Below, piece by piece: positions 22,909-35,423 of a DNA stretch of 64,000 bases. Where the stretch lies: assembly GCF_004379255.2 (NCBI RefSeq), contig NC_056051.1, positions 7,094,062-7,158,061 of the forward strand, written 5' to 3'. A program made the position numbers and the translations under genes. This DNA is from Salvia splendens (lineage: Eukaryota; Streptophyta; Magnoliopsida; Lamiales; Lamiaceae). Every line of letters starts with the position of its first letter. Position 1 is the first letter of the stretch. Under the pieces are notes generated by a model. The model was not told where the DNA came from and made no database searches. It saw nothing but the letters and a program-made list of their open reading frames with translations.

Positions 22909-23831
22909 ACACCACTCGCTTGCATCGTTATGCGTTTCGTGTGAATCTAGATTTGTGATCTGTTGCTTTCTCCATCTTGATAGTGTTATAATTATAATTA
23001 TACTCATATATGTTGTAGCTCCACATTCCAAAATACATCTAATTTTACATCACATGATCATTGTCTCATTGGATGCATGCTCTTCAGTTATCTCCAATTT
23101 TTCGCAGGATATTTTTTTCGGAAATTGGCATTTTTTGCAGCTATCCGAAAATCGATTCATTTTTGTTAAACGCGAAAATGATGGAACAAATTTATTCCAT
23201 TACTCCTTTCTGCTGAGACAAAGCTGGCTGGCCTGCCTAAACACAGGATCCTTATCATGTCTCCCACCAGTTCACGTTTCGCAAAGAAAGTGATGATGAA
23301 AACTGACATGCACTAATAAAAGAAAACACAAGGTAAAGTTTACTAACGATAAAAAAAGAAAGATTCACTGAAGTTAATTGGTTGTTGAACTGGGAAATGT
23401 AGTTGATTTTTGAGGAAATTTGTGAAGTGGTGTAAGAGAAGCAGCGCAGTGTATATCCATCCCAGTGGGAATCTATGAGCTAATCCATTGCAGATTCGAG
23501 AAATGATTGCCGAAACAAAACCAAATTGATTAGTGCTTGAAGTGAAGCAATCATCAATTGATTTAACTTTTCGGCTATATTATTATAGTTGCCTTCATTG
23601 TCCTACTTGCAATCCAAGCAATGGCCAATACTGTGTGTGTGTGTGTGTGTATTATAAGAGAGAGAGAGAGAGCATTACTTTCCAAAGTATGCACACAGTA
23701 TTTTTAACTATGTATGCACATAGTATTTTTAAATTCATACGCTAATAATTATTTAAATATACTATTTTCTTAAAGAAAGATAAAGCAAAAGACAAAAACA
23801 ACAAAATAAAAAGAAAATAAGCGAAATTGTC
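22909..23831. other. Intergenic region with a dinucleotide microsatellite
   Basis: 3' flank of the J-domain gene. At 23632-23673 an 8-9 unit TG run is followed by TATTATAA and an AG run. No gene is seen. Confidence 0.6.
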
Positions 23832-24069
23832 ACTCCATGTTTTTCATTAGCATTGGAACATATTCTTTTTTGGGATGTTCCATTTTAGTTGGCACATTTC
23901 CTCTTTTGGTAAAGTCAATACACTTAACTCTCTTATTTAATTCTCTCATACTTTACTTTCTTTTGCTCTATTTTATTCTAAGTCTCACTCCACTTAACTT
24001 TTTAAATATGTATTCCTTAATCTTCGTATCCAAAAGAAATGCTCCAACTCTAATGGAACGGAGGGAATA
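23832..24069. mobile_element. Stowaway-like MITE
   Basis: The right end CTAATGGAACGGAGGGAATA is the inverted counterpart of the left end around 23832-23880 (TCACTCCATG, then CATTAGCATTGGAACAT). Termini of CTCCRTTCC type are typical of plant Stowaway relatives. Confidence 0.5.
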
Positions 24070-24242
24070 TGGTTACGATATCGGCTAAAAAATTGTCTTA
24101 GAAACCTTTAACATTTTGTTTAATTAAGTTACATGTCCTATATTGTTGTTAAAGTTGCACCTTAGCGCGATTGCCATTGGCCGAGGTGTTTAGGGCGAGC
24201 AGGGGGTGCGGTAGGGCGCACATTTAGACTCGTTAAAGATGT

Positions 24243-24402
24243 TACTCTCTCCGTCCGTGAAAAGTAGACTCATTTGGGGACGATATGAGTTTTAACATGA
24301 AATTGCTCAAGTAAGAGTGAAAAGGAGAAAAAGTGGGTAAGTATAAAAAAGAAACTTTCCATTTTTGAAAATGAAACTATTTTTCGTGGACGGATGAAGT
24401 AT
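24243..24402. mobile_element. Short Stowaway-like MITE
   Basis: Left end TACTCTCTCCGTCCGTGAAA and right end TTTTCGTGGACGGATGAAGT are inverted repeats; total about 160 bp. Confidence 0.65.
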
Positions 24403-26829
24403 ATTGTTTCATTTTTGCCATTATTGTGTCATAGGGACACTCTTTGCTCATTTTATGTCTTTGCACTTATGCTTATTTACCAATTTAGTTTCTTTTATTC
24501 CTCCTCTCTATCATTTATAGCTATGCACTAACGTTAGAGTGCCCCAATTCCTTGGCTGCGTGCCCCGTCGCCCCATCCCCCCGGGTGAATTTTTATCTCA
24601 TCGTCTCGGTGCAACCTACACCTCTAACAGTATATCGCACGTCCCTTAAACACCCTCACAACGCATTCCTTATTAGAGAGATAACACTGCTTTCCAAAAT
24701 TCTTGTATATACAAAGGATGAGTGAGAGAGGCCATTGATTTTCAAAATCTTGAAATAAATGAAAATCATATCATAGACATAAATTCTGTTACTATGTCCT
24801 ATGTTTGCACTGGCAAAGTAACTGGGGAACCACAAAATTGGACTTGACTTCAAGTTCATACTTGGGTCGTTGGGTTCTAATAATTAAAAAACATAAAAAA
24901 AATATTAATAATAAAATGTATTTGAAGAAACTAAAAGAGTACTTAAAGCTACACTAACAACAAAAAAAAAGAATGGAGATAATGTTTAAAACAGAACATT
25001 AAGAAACGCAAGTAGAATAAATTAAGATTGTGATGAAGTAATCAATAAAGCCACCTCTGTCTGATATCCAAGGAAAAATGGAAAAGGGAGAGATATTTTT
25101 GTTTTTGTGTGGAGACATGTCATTATCATCCTTAGTTAAAGGCCCCTAGTCTCCACCCCTTCTCTAGAAGCTTTGTTAAAGTCATTTTCAAGTTTAGTTA
25201 AAAACACCCCCCTATCCAACAACAACATGACATTATTTTAATGTTGATATGTGGATGAGATGTTTGAAAATGTTGTCTTAGCACAACATTCCTTTTGTCC
25301 CACAAACCGCCCAAAATACAACCAGCCACTTTTGCTTGGTTTACAATGTAAATATATCAAGTGTTACTCTTACTTAAATGCTAATGGGGTTGTAAATTTA
25401 TCACTATATGTTAAGTTTAAATAGTTTATGATTCAAAATTTGTAAATATTTTAAACTTTGAACTTAGCAAAAAGTGAAATTTGGCCGAATGCTGAGAATC
25501 TCACATAGAATATACTCAAATGTTAGATTTATTAATCGATAAGAATTTAAAACATGATCGGGGCGTTTTACTTTGAATGATAGAATCGATTGATAAAACA
25601 TAGAATTGAGTGAAATATGAATAAGATGACTAAACAAGCTTAGAATTAATCATTCTATCGAAGTAAAAGTGTATGAGCTTGGAGTATATTTATGAATCTA
25701 TCATAGCATTCAAAATAAAAGAGTACTGAAATATACTGATAATATTTTTTTTATTAATTCAGCTCGACTCAACTCAATTCAACTAGACTTTTTTTTTTAT
25801 CAATTCAGCTAACCCGATTCGACTTGATTCAATTCAACACCTTTTAATAGTTCAACTAGCTCGAGTCGACACGACGCGACTCTGAGTAGTAGCTATCCTA
25901 GGCTCGTGAAGAGTGGAAAACATAGTTACACCAAATATGATACTTGCACTCATGTCATAGATTGTGTTTTGTTTTGGCGGCTGTGTTCACATTACAGGTA
26001 TGAATGTTGTCTTTGGTCATACTCGAATTTCGTCACGCTTTGTTAAGCTGTTGGGGCTACAGTGTCCCATAAAAGATCTCTATCTATTTCAATTCCCAAG
26101 AAAAATGATTGAATTTTTTGACATGTTAAACACATTTGGCCATAACATACAAAACTTTGCATGCTTCATGCACTAATTCAGACATCAGGAGCTTCCACAA
26201 ATTTTTATGTCTCATGTTCTTATTAGTTATTCTTAAATTATAATTCGAATTTGATCTTATGATTACATTTTAGTTTGAATCTAAAAATATTATAAATGCT
26301 ATATATAGCATGTGCTCGAGTGTGAAAACATGTTGCAAGATTCATCTAGGGACGAAAGTCGGCCTTAGTGATTTGATGGTACCAAGTGGAAGGGCAACCA
26401 CTGAACGGATAAAAGTTACTTCAGAGATAACAAACTAAAAAGTCACCATGGGTTAAAATTTTGAGTTATATTTTAAAAATAACCTGAATTTTATCTATTG
26501 CGCACTTCGATAGTGACCGATGATTACTCTGGGGTCCGTGGGCAAAAAATGGTGATTAGGGCCAAATTTACTAAATTTCGAGTTTGAAACTTATCAAGCA
26601 AAATATTGTACTCCATTGGGGATGGGGTTTTTGCTCAACATTTCAAAAGGAATCAATAATTTTTTAATTTTTTAAAATAATTAAAAAAAGAAAGAAAGAA
26701 AAGGTATAGTGTTGAAAATCTTAAGGTGCAAGATCCATATTTTCTGTGAAAGATTTGAAATTTTAATGTTGGTGAAGCAAGGGAAGTGTTGTTTAAGAGA
26801 GCCTTTGGAAATGAGAAGGCAACCCGACT
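24403..26829. other. AT-rich intergenic region, no gene recognised
   Basis: Only short chance frames. Around 25740-25880 there is a run of loosely repeated CAGCTCGACTCAACTCAATT-like words. Nothing here supports a gene. Confidence 0.55.
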
Positions 26830-27538
26830 AAGTGGGCGAATTTTTTACCATGGGCAGAGCTCGCATTGAACTGTTTCCATCATGAGGTTTTGGGAACGTC
26901 GCCTTTTGTGGCTCTGTACGGACGCGAGCCCCCTTCCTTGATCGTGGCGCAACCTTCGGCAAGGACTCCTCCGGATGTGGTGTCGCAGATCCGGCAACAG
27001 CGGGAGACAATTGGGTTGCTTCGACAAAATTTAGAGAAGGCGCAGCAACAAATGCGAAAGGCAGCAAATATGCATCGTCGCGAGGTGGAATTTAACGTCG
27101 GGGATAAGGTTTTGCTCAAACTACAGCAATACAGGCAACATTCGGTAGCAAAGCCGTTGTCGTCAAAATTATCTCGGCGCTACTATGGGCATTTCGAGGT
27201 GTTGGAACGAATTGGCCAAGTGGCCTATCGCCTGGCCCTGCCGGAGGGAAGTCGCATCCATAATGTGTTCCATGTAGGGTTGTTGAAACCGTTTGTGGAG
27301 AATGCCAGTGGGGTGTCTTCGGAATTACCACCCTTATTCGCAAGGGGTAAGCTAGTGGCGCGGCCGGTGCGATTGTTGGATAGCAGAACGGTTTGGCGTG
27401 ATGGTGCGGCAGTCGAGGAGGTTCAGCTCGAATGGTCGGATGACTCGGGGGGATAGCCCCACGTGGGAGCCGACCGACTTGGGGCGCCGGAAGTTTCCTT
27501 CTCTCCTTGTGGACAAGGAGCGTTCCGAGAGGGGGAGT
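26830..27538 (+). pseudogene. Ty3/gypsy integrase C-terminus with chromodomain-like end, frameshifted
   Basis: The frame opens in integrase sequence (KWANFLPWAELALNC, then GTSPFVALYGREPP), continues with VGDKVLLKLQQYRQHSV, KLSRRYYGHFEVLERIG, AYRLALPEGSRIHNVFHVGL and LKPF, and reaches a chromodomain-like tail. In a run of six G at 27446-27451 the frame is lost (stop TAG). With one G fewer the next residues would include PTWEPTDL and FPSLLVDKE, the usual chromodomain finish. Gag, protease, RT and RNase H are absent, and no 5' LTR is seen. Confidence 0.85.
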
Positions 27539-28073
27539 TGTTACGAGACCCCCGTTGGCTAGGCTCAAGGAGCGCGAGGAATCGCAAGAAGTGGAACTGG
27601 ACGCCGACACCAACGTGCCGACAGAGCAACGAAGAGCGGAACCGGCGCGAAGGGATCGATAGGATAGAAGGCAAACGCGAAGGCCATCGCGTTATGGGGA
27701 CTTTGTCGCACGTTAGAGTGCATGTCGTGAGTTAGGGTTTTTAGCTAATTAGGCGTCATTTATTTTTGGTAATTAGTTAAGAATATTATAATTTTATTAT
27801 TTTAATCGTTGAGTGCTCGTTAAGCTCCTTTCCGGGTTTTCTTTGTTGATTCTTTTCCGGATCGAAGTCGAATCAACCCTAGGGTCCTTAGTTATAAATA
27901 AGTGTGTATTTTATTCTTTCTCTCAAGAAATAAAATACTTCTTTTAGCAAATTTATTGTTTTCTCTCGTGCACAAAACACAAAACCTAGAATTCGACGCC
28001 GGATTGATCGACGGGCAAAGCTCCCGCGACGTTCGACGTGATTTCCTATCGTTGCGGAATTTTATCCTTAACA
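27539..28073 (+). repeat. 3' LTR of the truncated gypsy element
   Basis: A purine tract GAGAGGGGGAGT ends at 27538, then TGTTACGAGACCC opens a 535-bp LTR that closes with CCTTAACA at 28073. Inside are TTATAAATAAG (TATA-like) and a later A-rich AAATAAAATA. The following AAGTG (28074-28078) equals AAGTG at 26830-26834; see findings. Confidence 0.75.
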
Positions 28074-29341
28074 AAGTGTGAAAGTAATAATATAAATTAT
28101 ACTTTTATAAACTATTTTTGGTGTCTTTGACATTAGAAATTGCAGCTAAGAGAACATGGACGCCATGCGAAATTGGTGAAATGTCACCCCATAAATATCA
28201 TCTTTTGGTTATGCAACTCTTTAACCTTTTTGAATCTCGAATGTCGAGGTGACATTTAAATTCCAAGCCTTTTGAAAGTTGTTCTAAAAGTTTAAATGCT
28301 TTTGACCTAAAGGAGAGATTCAAATTATAATTCAAGAGTGGAAAAAATTTACTACACTTTATAGAAAACTAAAGAATAAAACTATACAGACCATAAAAGG
28401 ATATTTTCTACTATATTTTATAAAAAAATACAATCGTTTTTTCATATTAAAATCTCTTTACATTTATTAAAATCTCTTTTTATTTATACTTTATCCAATT
28501 TTTCTTCTTTTTTCTTCTACTTTACCAATTTTCCATTGAAACTTGTATTGTTAACAATGGACCAATTTTTCGTTGAACGGAGGGAGTATGAAAAATTTTA
28601 GAATCAGTTTCTAGTTATTCCATCACATTTTAAAGTTTTATGGGAAAAAAATAAGCACAATCCATTTTTTTAGGAAATTATTCCAACATTTTGTTAGGAA
28701 CTTTTTTTTTTTAAGTTTGAGACTCTATTTCGCTCATGCTTTAATAATTTAATTGCCCTTGATCCGATGAATCTTCCATCGACACGCAAGAAATTATGTT
28801 TGTGAGTGTAATTTATGTATTTTTTAATTCTTTGTCTTGCAAAAGCAATAATTACAGGTATTCTTTTATTGTTAAAATGTCGTATTCCAGATGGAATGAT
28901 TAATATATCTAATCCATCTCAATTAATTAATTTAACTAATCAAATCTAGTGATTTGAAAAGGAGAGGTCGGTAGCTCACTCAAGATTTGTTATCATTTTC
29001 TCAGATTGGGAAAGCATTCATCTGTTGGAGTCATGGTATAGGTCCACAACTAAATATTTTTTTAGTGAATGTTAGTGAATTATCAAAATGTAATTGTAAG
29101 TACGAATGATGATTATTTTTTGTATGGATTAAGTGAATTATGAGTTTATTAAGTTCAAGAATAATACTATGAAACAACCGTTAGCATGTCAATTTTTAAA
29201 ATATTACTCCAACTGCATACGATAAAATGGGATAACATTTCTCATTTGCCATTTCAATACATCCATGATTAAAAGTTTTATTTATTTTTTTCTATTATAA
29301 AAAATACAATGAACTCCACTAAATTAGCATACTCACATTTT
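28074..29341. other. AT-rich intergenic region with a Stowaway-type end
   Basis: Near 28560-28592 CGTTGAACGGAGGGAGTATG is a lone Stowaway-like terminus whose partner I could not place. No genes. Confidence 0.5.
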
Positions 29342-29704
29342 GAGAAATGATATGCTACATACTTTATGTGAGCACTACTATTGTTTAACGCATATTTAAC
29401 ATTATTCGTTTCGATTTATATATTTAGTTTAATTCTAATAGATTGAAAAATGTTATTAGAATTTTTAATTTCACAAAATTCATATAAATCAAAGTTCGAT
29501 TTGCTCATTTTCTCTATAAATTCAAATAAATTAATAAACTAACAAATGAAGTTTTGAATTTTTTTGAATTTTGTGAAATTAAAAATTCCAATAACATTTT
29601 TTAATGTATTAGAATCAAACAAAATATATAAATCAAAACAAACAACGCTAAATGTGTGTTAAACGATAATAGTGCTCACATAAGATATATACATATTATT
29701 CCTC
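29342..29704. mobile_element. Fold-back MITE, copy B
   Basis: Same family as 17651-18038: AAATGATATGCTACATACTT at the left, ATTATTCCTC at the right, and a core with TTAATTTCACAAAATTCAT matched by its complement. A 10-bp flank pair CTCACATTTT / CTCGCATTTT with one mismatch may be the target duplication. Confidence 0.75.
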
Positions 29705-30039
29705 CTCGCATTTTAATATAAATGTGTAACTGACATTCGACTACCTTTTCTTAGACGTCACCACGGTTCGGGAACCGGCGGTTCACGGTTCGGAACCGCC
29801 GGTTCCGGTTCGAAAAAAAATGGAACCGGAACCGAACCGGCCAAGGATCGGCGGTTCCGGTTCCGGAACCGTGAACCGCCGGTTCACGTGAACCGCGGAA
29901 CCGCCTAGGTTTGCCCGGTTCCGGGCCGGTTCATCCGGTTCGGCGGTTTTTTTTTTTTTTTTGCATTTTAAATTTGTAATTCAAGTAAAATATGTAGATA
30001 TGTTTGCATAAATAAAATTAGAATAAAGCGATGTTCAAA

Positions 30040-30480
30040 TGCAATTTTATTAATACAAATTACAACTTTAAAATTACAAATTACAACTTTAAAATTACAA
30101 ATTACAACTTAAAATTTACAAATTACAACTTTAAAATTACAAATTACAACTTTAAAATTGCAAACTACAAACAACTTTAAAATTATAAATTACAACTTAA
30201 AATTTACAAATTACAACTTAAAATTACAAATTACAACTTATTACTTAACATTACAAATTACAACTTTAAAATTACAAATTACAACAATTACAAATCGAAA
30301 AATTTAAATACAAGTTACTTACAACAATTACAAATCGAAAAATTTAAATACAAGTTACAATAATTACAAATCGAAAAATTTAAATACAAGTTACAACAAT
30401 TACAAGTTACAACAATTACAAATCGAAAAATTTAAATACAAGTTACAACAATTACAAGTTACAACAACTACAAATTTACA
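30040..30480. repeat. AT-rich irregular tandem repeats inside the hAT element
   Basis: Many units of ACAAATTACAACTTTAAAAT, then units of ACAATTACAAATCGAAAAAT and TTAAATACAAGTT. Coding is unlikely. Confidence 0.8.
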
Positions 30481-30531
30481 ACTTACAAGTGTTGACAAAA
30501 AAGACTTAGAAGATCATTAAAAGATATTCCT

Positions 30532-30867
30532 CATTGGATAAGTATCTTATTGGTGAAAAAGTGGGTATCTTTGGGGCAGATGGTACTGGAACACAAATTT
30601 ATATATGGAATCTGGATGAATGAGGATCAGATTATAGTTTAAAATGGGAAGCTGGGTTCACTGGCGGGAGTTCGTTTCATCGTCGGACTCAGATGAATAT
30701 ACCACCCTGATGGCCTGATGAAACGAACTCCCGCCAGTGAACCCAGTTTTCCATTTTAAACTATAATCTGATCCTCATTCATCCAGATTCCATATATAAA
30801 TTTGTGTTCCAGTACCATCTGCCCCAAAGATACCCACTTTTTTCACCAATAAGATACTTATCAAATG
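30532..30867. repeat. Long inverted repeat (hairpin) of captured gene sequence
   Basis: The left arm 30532-30687 and right arm 30718-30867 are nearly perfect complements, with a loop of about 30 bases. Read on the plus strand the left arm encodes YLIGEKVGIFGADGTGTQIY, WNLDE, a stop, then GSDYSLKWEAGFTGGSSFH. This looks like part of a plant GHKL/MORC-type ATPase, which is a recollection and not a search. The stop TGA is in both arms, so it predates the inverted duplication. Confidence 0.7.
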
Positions 30868-31302
30868 GAGAATAGAGAAATTGAGATTGAGAGAGAAATT
30901 CTTATTAACACAGTTACACAAGAATGGGGTGAGTAGAAATGAAGAGGATTGGGGGGTATTTATAGGGGAAAATTGTGATTTAAAAAAAAATTGAAAAACA
31001 CGGCGGAAACCGCCGGTTTTCGGCGGAAACCGGCGGTTTAGGCGTCCGTTTGAATTTTCAAAATTTGGAAAAAACGGCGGGAACCGCCGGTTTGCCGCCG
31101 GAACCGCCGGTTTTCGGCAGAACCGGCGGTTTCCGCCCATGGTTTCGGTCAAATCCGGCGGCCGCGAGCCCGGTTTCTGAAAAGGCTAGGAGTAGGCCTG
31201 AAATTGTGCCGGGAACCGCCGAACCGGCGGTTCCGAACCGCCGGTGACGGTTCCGGGCCGGTTCGTCCGGTTCGGTTCGGATTGGGGACCTCTACCTTTT
31301 CT

Positions 31303-34114
31303 TTTTCTTTTTCTTTTCTATTTTTTTTCTTTTTTTATATATCTTACCTTTTTATTTTTAGACGTTCCATTATTAAATTTCTTATTATTTTAACTAATTT
31401 TGGTAATAGACCTTATATTACAACATCTCATTTTCACTATGGACTTGAAGTGTTAATCCAAAACAGCATAAGAATCAATCAACTTGGGACTTGCGAAGAT
31501 TTGTAAAATTTGATTACAGATCCAAACTACATAATGTCCAAGTACATAAAACAAACAATTTCCACCAATATTTCGAACAATATTTATTTGTAATAGAATG
31601 GATAGATCCATACAGATTCTTAGATGTATTGATGTTGTTAGTGGTAGCTAAATTTTCCTCACATAAGTGTAGATATTATTAAAGAAAAAGCAACTTTCCG
31701 ACCATCTCAAAACTTCACATCAACAAACTTTGGCCAAATAATAAAATAAAACAAATAAGAAGAAAATATCCACATTGTCATTTTGACAATTAGTGTGACA
31801 TAATTAACCTTGAGGAATTGGCCCCAATTACTAGTGATAATTATAAAAAAAATGCTCTTTTTATATCAATATGTTGCATGAATCATTTCAATCATGAAAT
31901 CCTTTTGTAATTTTTTAGTATATTTTTACAACACATGGTTATGGAGTATATGATTTTTGAATTACTTGCTGCTATGTACTTAGTAAATAAAATAACCTTA
32001 ATTAAAAATTGTGAACATTGTATTACTCGTTTATATGTACAACAAATAACTTTTTATAACACTGTTGATTTATACTACTATATATACATATTTTTATAAG
32101 AATCATAGATATATACAAAGTTCAATGATTCAGATTGATCTCTATTATATAGAAAAATATTTTATCCGTTCCAAAATAATTGATTCATATTTCTTTTAGA
32201 TTGTCTAAACTAAATGAATAATTTCATCTTTTTAGCAAAAATCAATTCTTTAAACTTTAATCCACTAAATATTACTCACTCCATTCCATAGTCGTAGAGT
32301 CATTTTGCTAATTTGGTACGTTCCATAGTAGCGAACTCATTTTCTTTTTAGTAAAAGTCAACACATTTCTTCTCACTTACTCCGTACTATATTTTCTCTT
32401 ACTTTAATTATTTTCTCTTCATCTCTTTATCTTTTTCATTCCTACTTTATTCTTCCTTTATAACTCTCTTAATATAATTTTTTTTAAATTGCATACAAAA
32501 AAAACGGCTTCATTACCACAGAATGGAGGGAATACTCTTTAAATTCATTGTAAGAAAATGTCTCTAAGTAGCTTGAGATGGAATAGAGTAGTACTTAATT
32601 GGTCTCTTCCTAATTTAGACGTTCAACAATATTGAATCATTGACCATTATCATTAGTCCATATTATCATAATGTATTACACCAATTGTGTACAATATTTT
32701 GTGTTAAGAATTACCAATGCAGCCCTAATCAATAATCAGAGCCCTCATTGGATTTTATGTCTCCAATCCTTCAACCTTGTCATATAAGGAGCCGCAAAGT
32801 GCTTCTCCACGCGCGTTACATTTTTCCTTTATATAATTTAGGGGTGTAAATTTATGCAATTTTAAGAATATTAATTAGATCACTTTTGAAATACTATGAC
32901 ATAATCTTAATAGTGTTCTGACGAACATTAAGTATAGCTTAAGTTCATACATGGGAAGGTCCAAACTTCAAGTAGAATTTGTTAAGTTTACACTCAACTA
33001 TTACCAACTTGTTGAAAATATTTAGTCCTACTAGATATTCGTTATCAAAGTTGAATTTGTGTAGTCATATCTACTAATGCAATCTCTTACTATTCCATTA
33101 ATCTCTTAAAAGCTAGTACTTCATTGAAGGTTTGATTTAATTAAATATAGGTTGGAATAATATTGTATTAGTGTCCTACTAGAAATTCATTATCAAAGAA
33201 ATTTTCTTTGTCTAATCTATGAGTTAGTCACATTAGTTTTTTTTCTTTTTTTTTCAAATTTTATTTATGTCTTTTTTGTGGTTTGCAACTTATTGAATAA
33301 GAGCAAAGATTTACCCAATGCATACTGAAGGTAGCACGACTGCCGATTCTTGTGATCATTACAAAAACTTAAATTTTAAGAACATAAAAATCGATACGCA
33401 ATAGAAATTATAAAAAAAACAACGATTTAAGATGCAAAAGAAAGCGTCCCTAAATTAAGAACAAATTAACTTATTTTTTGTTTTTTATGACGCTTCCATT
33501 TGCATCCTCTAATTTTAGTTGCGATGCCAACAATAAGGACCATTTTTTAAGCATTGGTGACATATTTAGAAACACAAATAAGTGTTCTTAATTAACTGCA
33601 TTAAAAGATGTTCTTAACAATTTTTTGTCGTTGTAATGGATGAAAATTAATTTATTGAGTTAATTAGAAATAAATTTCATTAATTTTATTTTTAATCTAA
33701 AACGTTTGATTTTCGAAAATTTATCAACAACTTGTTAGTTTTTTCTTGTTCAAAAGAAATTAAATATTCATGAAAAATTAATTAGCGTGTATAATAACTA
33801 TAGAAAGCATATTGATCAAATTGATTTGAAATCAAATTATGTATTCATCTCATGATCATCTTCCAAAACTAAAAAATCATGAAGAAATTGCTTAGAAGAG
33901 CATGGTGAAATCATTCTTATTAAATTTGCATATTTCCATTTATGAATATCCATAATTTATTTGCATTGTAATTATTAAAGACTCGCCATATCATTATATA
34001 ATATAATTTTTTTGAAGCGATCATGATGTATATAAGTAACATGCTTAAGAAAGTCATGCTTATTATCTTTACAACTTATCAAAATTTTATTGGATCTCCT
34101 TTGTGATTTTTTTT
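31303..34114. other. AT-rich intergenic region
   Basis: No gene is recognised. A Stowaway-like MITE occupies about 32277-32540. Around 33330-33650 repeated words such as GACGCTTCCATTTGCATC and GCGTCCCTAAATTAAGAAC hint at an unclassified transposon relic. Confidence 0.5.
32277..32540. mobile_element. Stowaway-like MITE
   Basis: Left ACTCACTCCATTCCATAGTC and right CACAGAATGGAGGGAATACT are inverted counterparts. Confidence 0.6.
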
Positions 34115-35423
34115 GAGTGAACTACAAAAATGGTCCATGGACTATGGGTTTATCTCGCTCATAGTCCCTGGACTTTAAAAATATCTTCAGAAAACCCTGG
34201 ACTAAGGGTTTATCTCAAAATTGGTCCTTTTGGGGTTTTTTTCATCTTCAAATGCCCTTTTGGGGTGTTGGGCAATTTGGTCTTTTTACACTTTTAACTA
34301 TTTAAATCTGATATTATTTCAGTGATGTACTAAATCTGATATTATTTCAAAATTATCATTCTTCTTTCCTTTTGCCATCCTTTATTTTGTTTCTTTATTT
34401 CAATATTAAATTTAAAATTATAAAATTAAATTTTAAATTTTAAATTTTTAAATATCAATATTTTTTAATTAAAACTATTAATTCATGGACATTATAAATA
34501 TTGATTGACTTTATTAATTTTTTGTTATTTAATATAATATTCAGCTGAATTAAAGAGTATAGAAAAACAATATTAATCATGATGGAAATATAAGGGTTAT
34601 TCTACTTAGCCTTTGTTCGGTTTGTTATAATTGCTTGTGATAAAATATTATGAAGTTAACTAAAAATTTGAGACTGCTATTATTCTATTATACACCATCC
34701 ATTCCAAAAATATAGTCTTTTTTGTCATTTTTGTCCATCCCACAAAATTAGTTCATCTTTGTGTCGCTATAATAAGTCTGTGTGTCGCTATCCATTATTT
34801 CTTACTACTTACCCAATAGAAGTATTAATATAGAAGTATTTTTGTTTAAATTTTCTAGTTGATTTTGATTGTTTTCAAATAAATAAACGAAAAATATAGT
34901 CTTACATTAGATGCATATTTATTTTAGAATAAATCGTGTTATATGATCTATTTATGATTTAAACTATTAAATATTGATTAATACTAAGTTGGCGTTGGCA
35001 TACCTTATTGATTAAATATTAGACATTATCAAATATTGATTAAAACTATTAATTTCGTTATTTAATAATTTAAGAATTAACAAAAATTTATCGATATTTA
35101 AAAATCTAAATTTAAAATTTAATTTTATAAAATTAAATCTATTATTAAAATAAAGAAACAAAGTACAAGATGAAAAAAGGGAAGAAAAATGGTAATTTTG
35201 AAATAATATCAGATTTAGTGTATAACTGAAATAATATCAGATTTAAAAATGTCAAAAGACCAAATTGTCCAGCACCCCAAAAGGGCATTTTCGGGTGGAA
35301 AAAGGCAAAAGGACCAATTTTGAGATAAACCCTTAGCTCAGGGTTATCTGGTGATATTTTTAAAGTCTAGGGACTATGAGCGAGATAAACCCATAATCCA
35401 AGGACCATTTTTATAGTTCACTC
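34115..35423. mobile_element. Fold-back (MULE-like) element with about 0.4-kb inverted repeats
   Basis: Left end GAGTGAACTACAAAAATGGT and right end ACCATTTTTATAGTTCACTC are inverted. Complementarity continues through CTCGCTCATAGTCCCTGGAC, GGTTTATCTCAAAATTGGTC, CCCTTTTGGGGTG and AATCTGATATTATTTCA, about 400 bases per arm. The centre is AT-rich without a transposase. The T-rich flanks do not give a clear target duplication, so MULE versus other fold-back type is open. Confidence 0.75.

Larger units (their letters stand above)
29752..31294. mobile_element. Non-autonomous hAT element with captured sequence
   Basis: The flanks carry an exact 8-bp duplication CCTTTTCT (29744-29751 and 31295-31302), the hAT signature. 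The ends are imperfect inverted repeats: TAGACGTCACC at the left and, inverted, TAGAGGTCCCC at the right. Both subterminal zones are packed with GGTTC/GAACC and CCGGCGGTT words (29765-29945, 31000-31280). The interior has AT-rich tandem words and a long hairpin. No transposase is seen, so movement would need an autonomous relative. Confidence 0.85.

Noticed and set aside
26830..28078. AAGTG flanks as a true target duplication of a truncated insertion
   Set aside because: LTR elements do not normally insert truncated, and the left AAGTG is part of integrase coding; a later deletion explains it better.
33330..33650. Possible CACTA or other DNA transposon end
   Set aside because: Repeated words are visible but no paired termini or target duplication could be defined.
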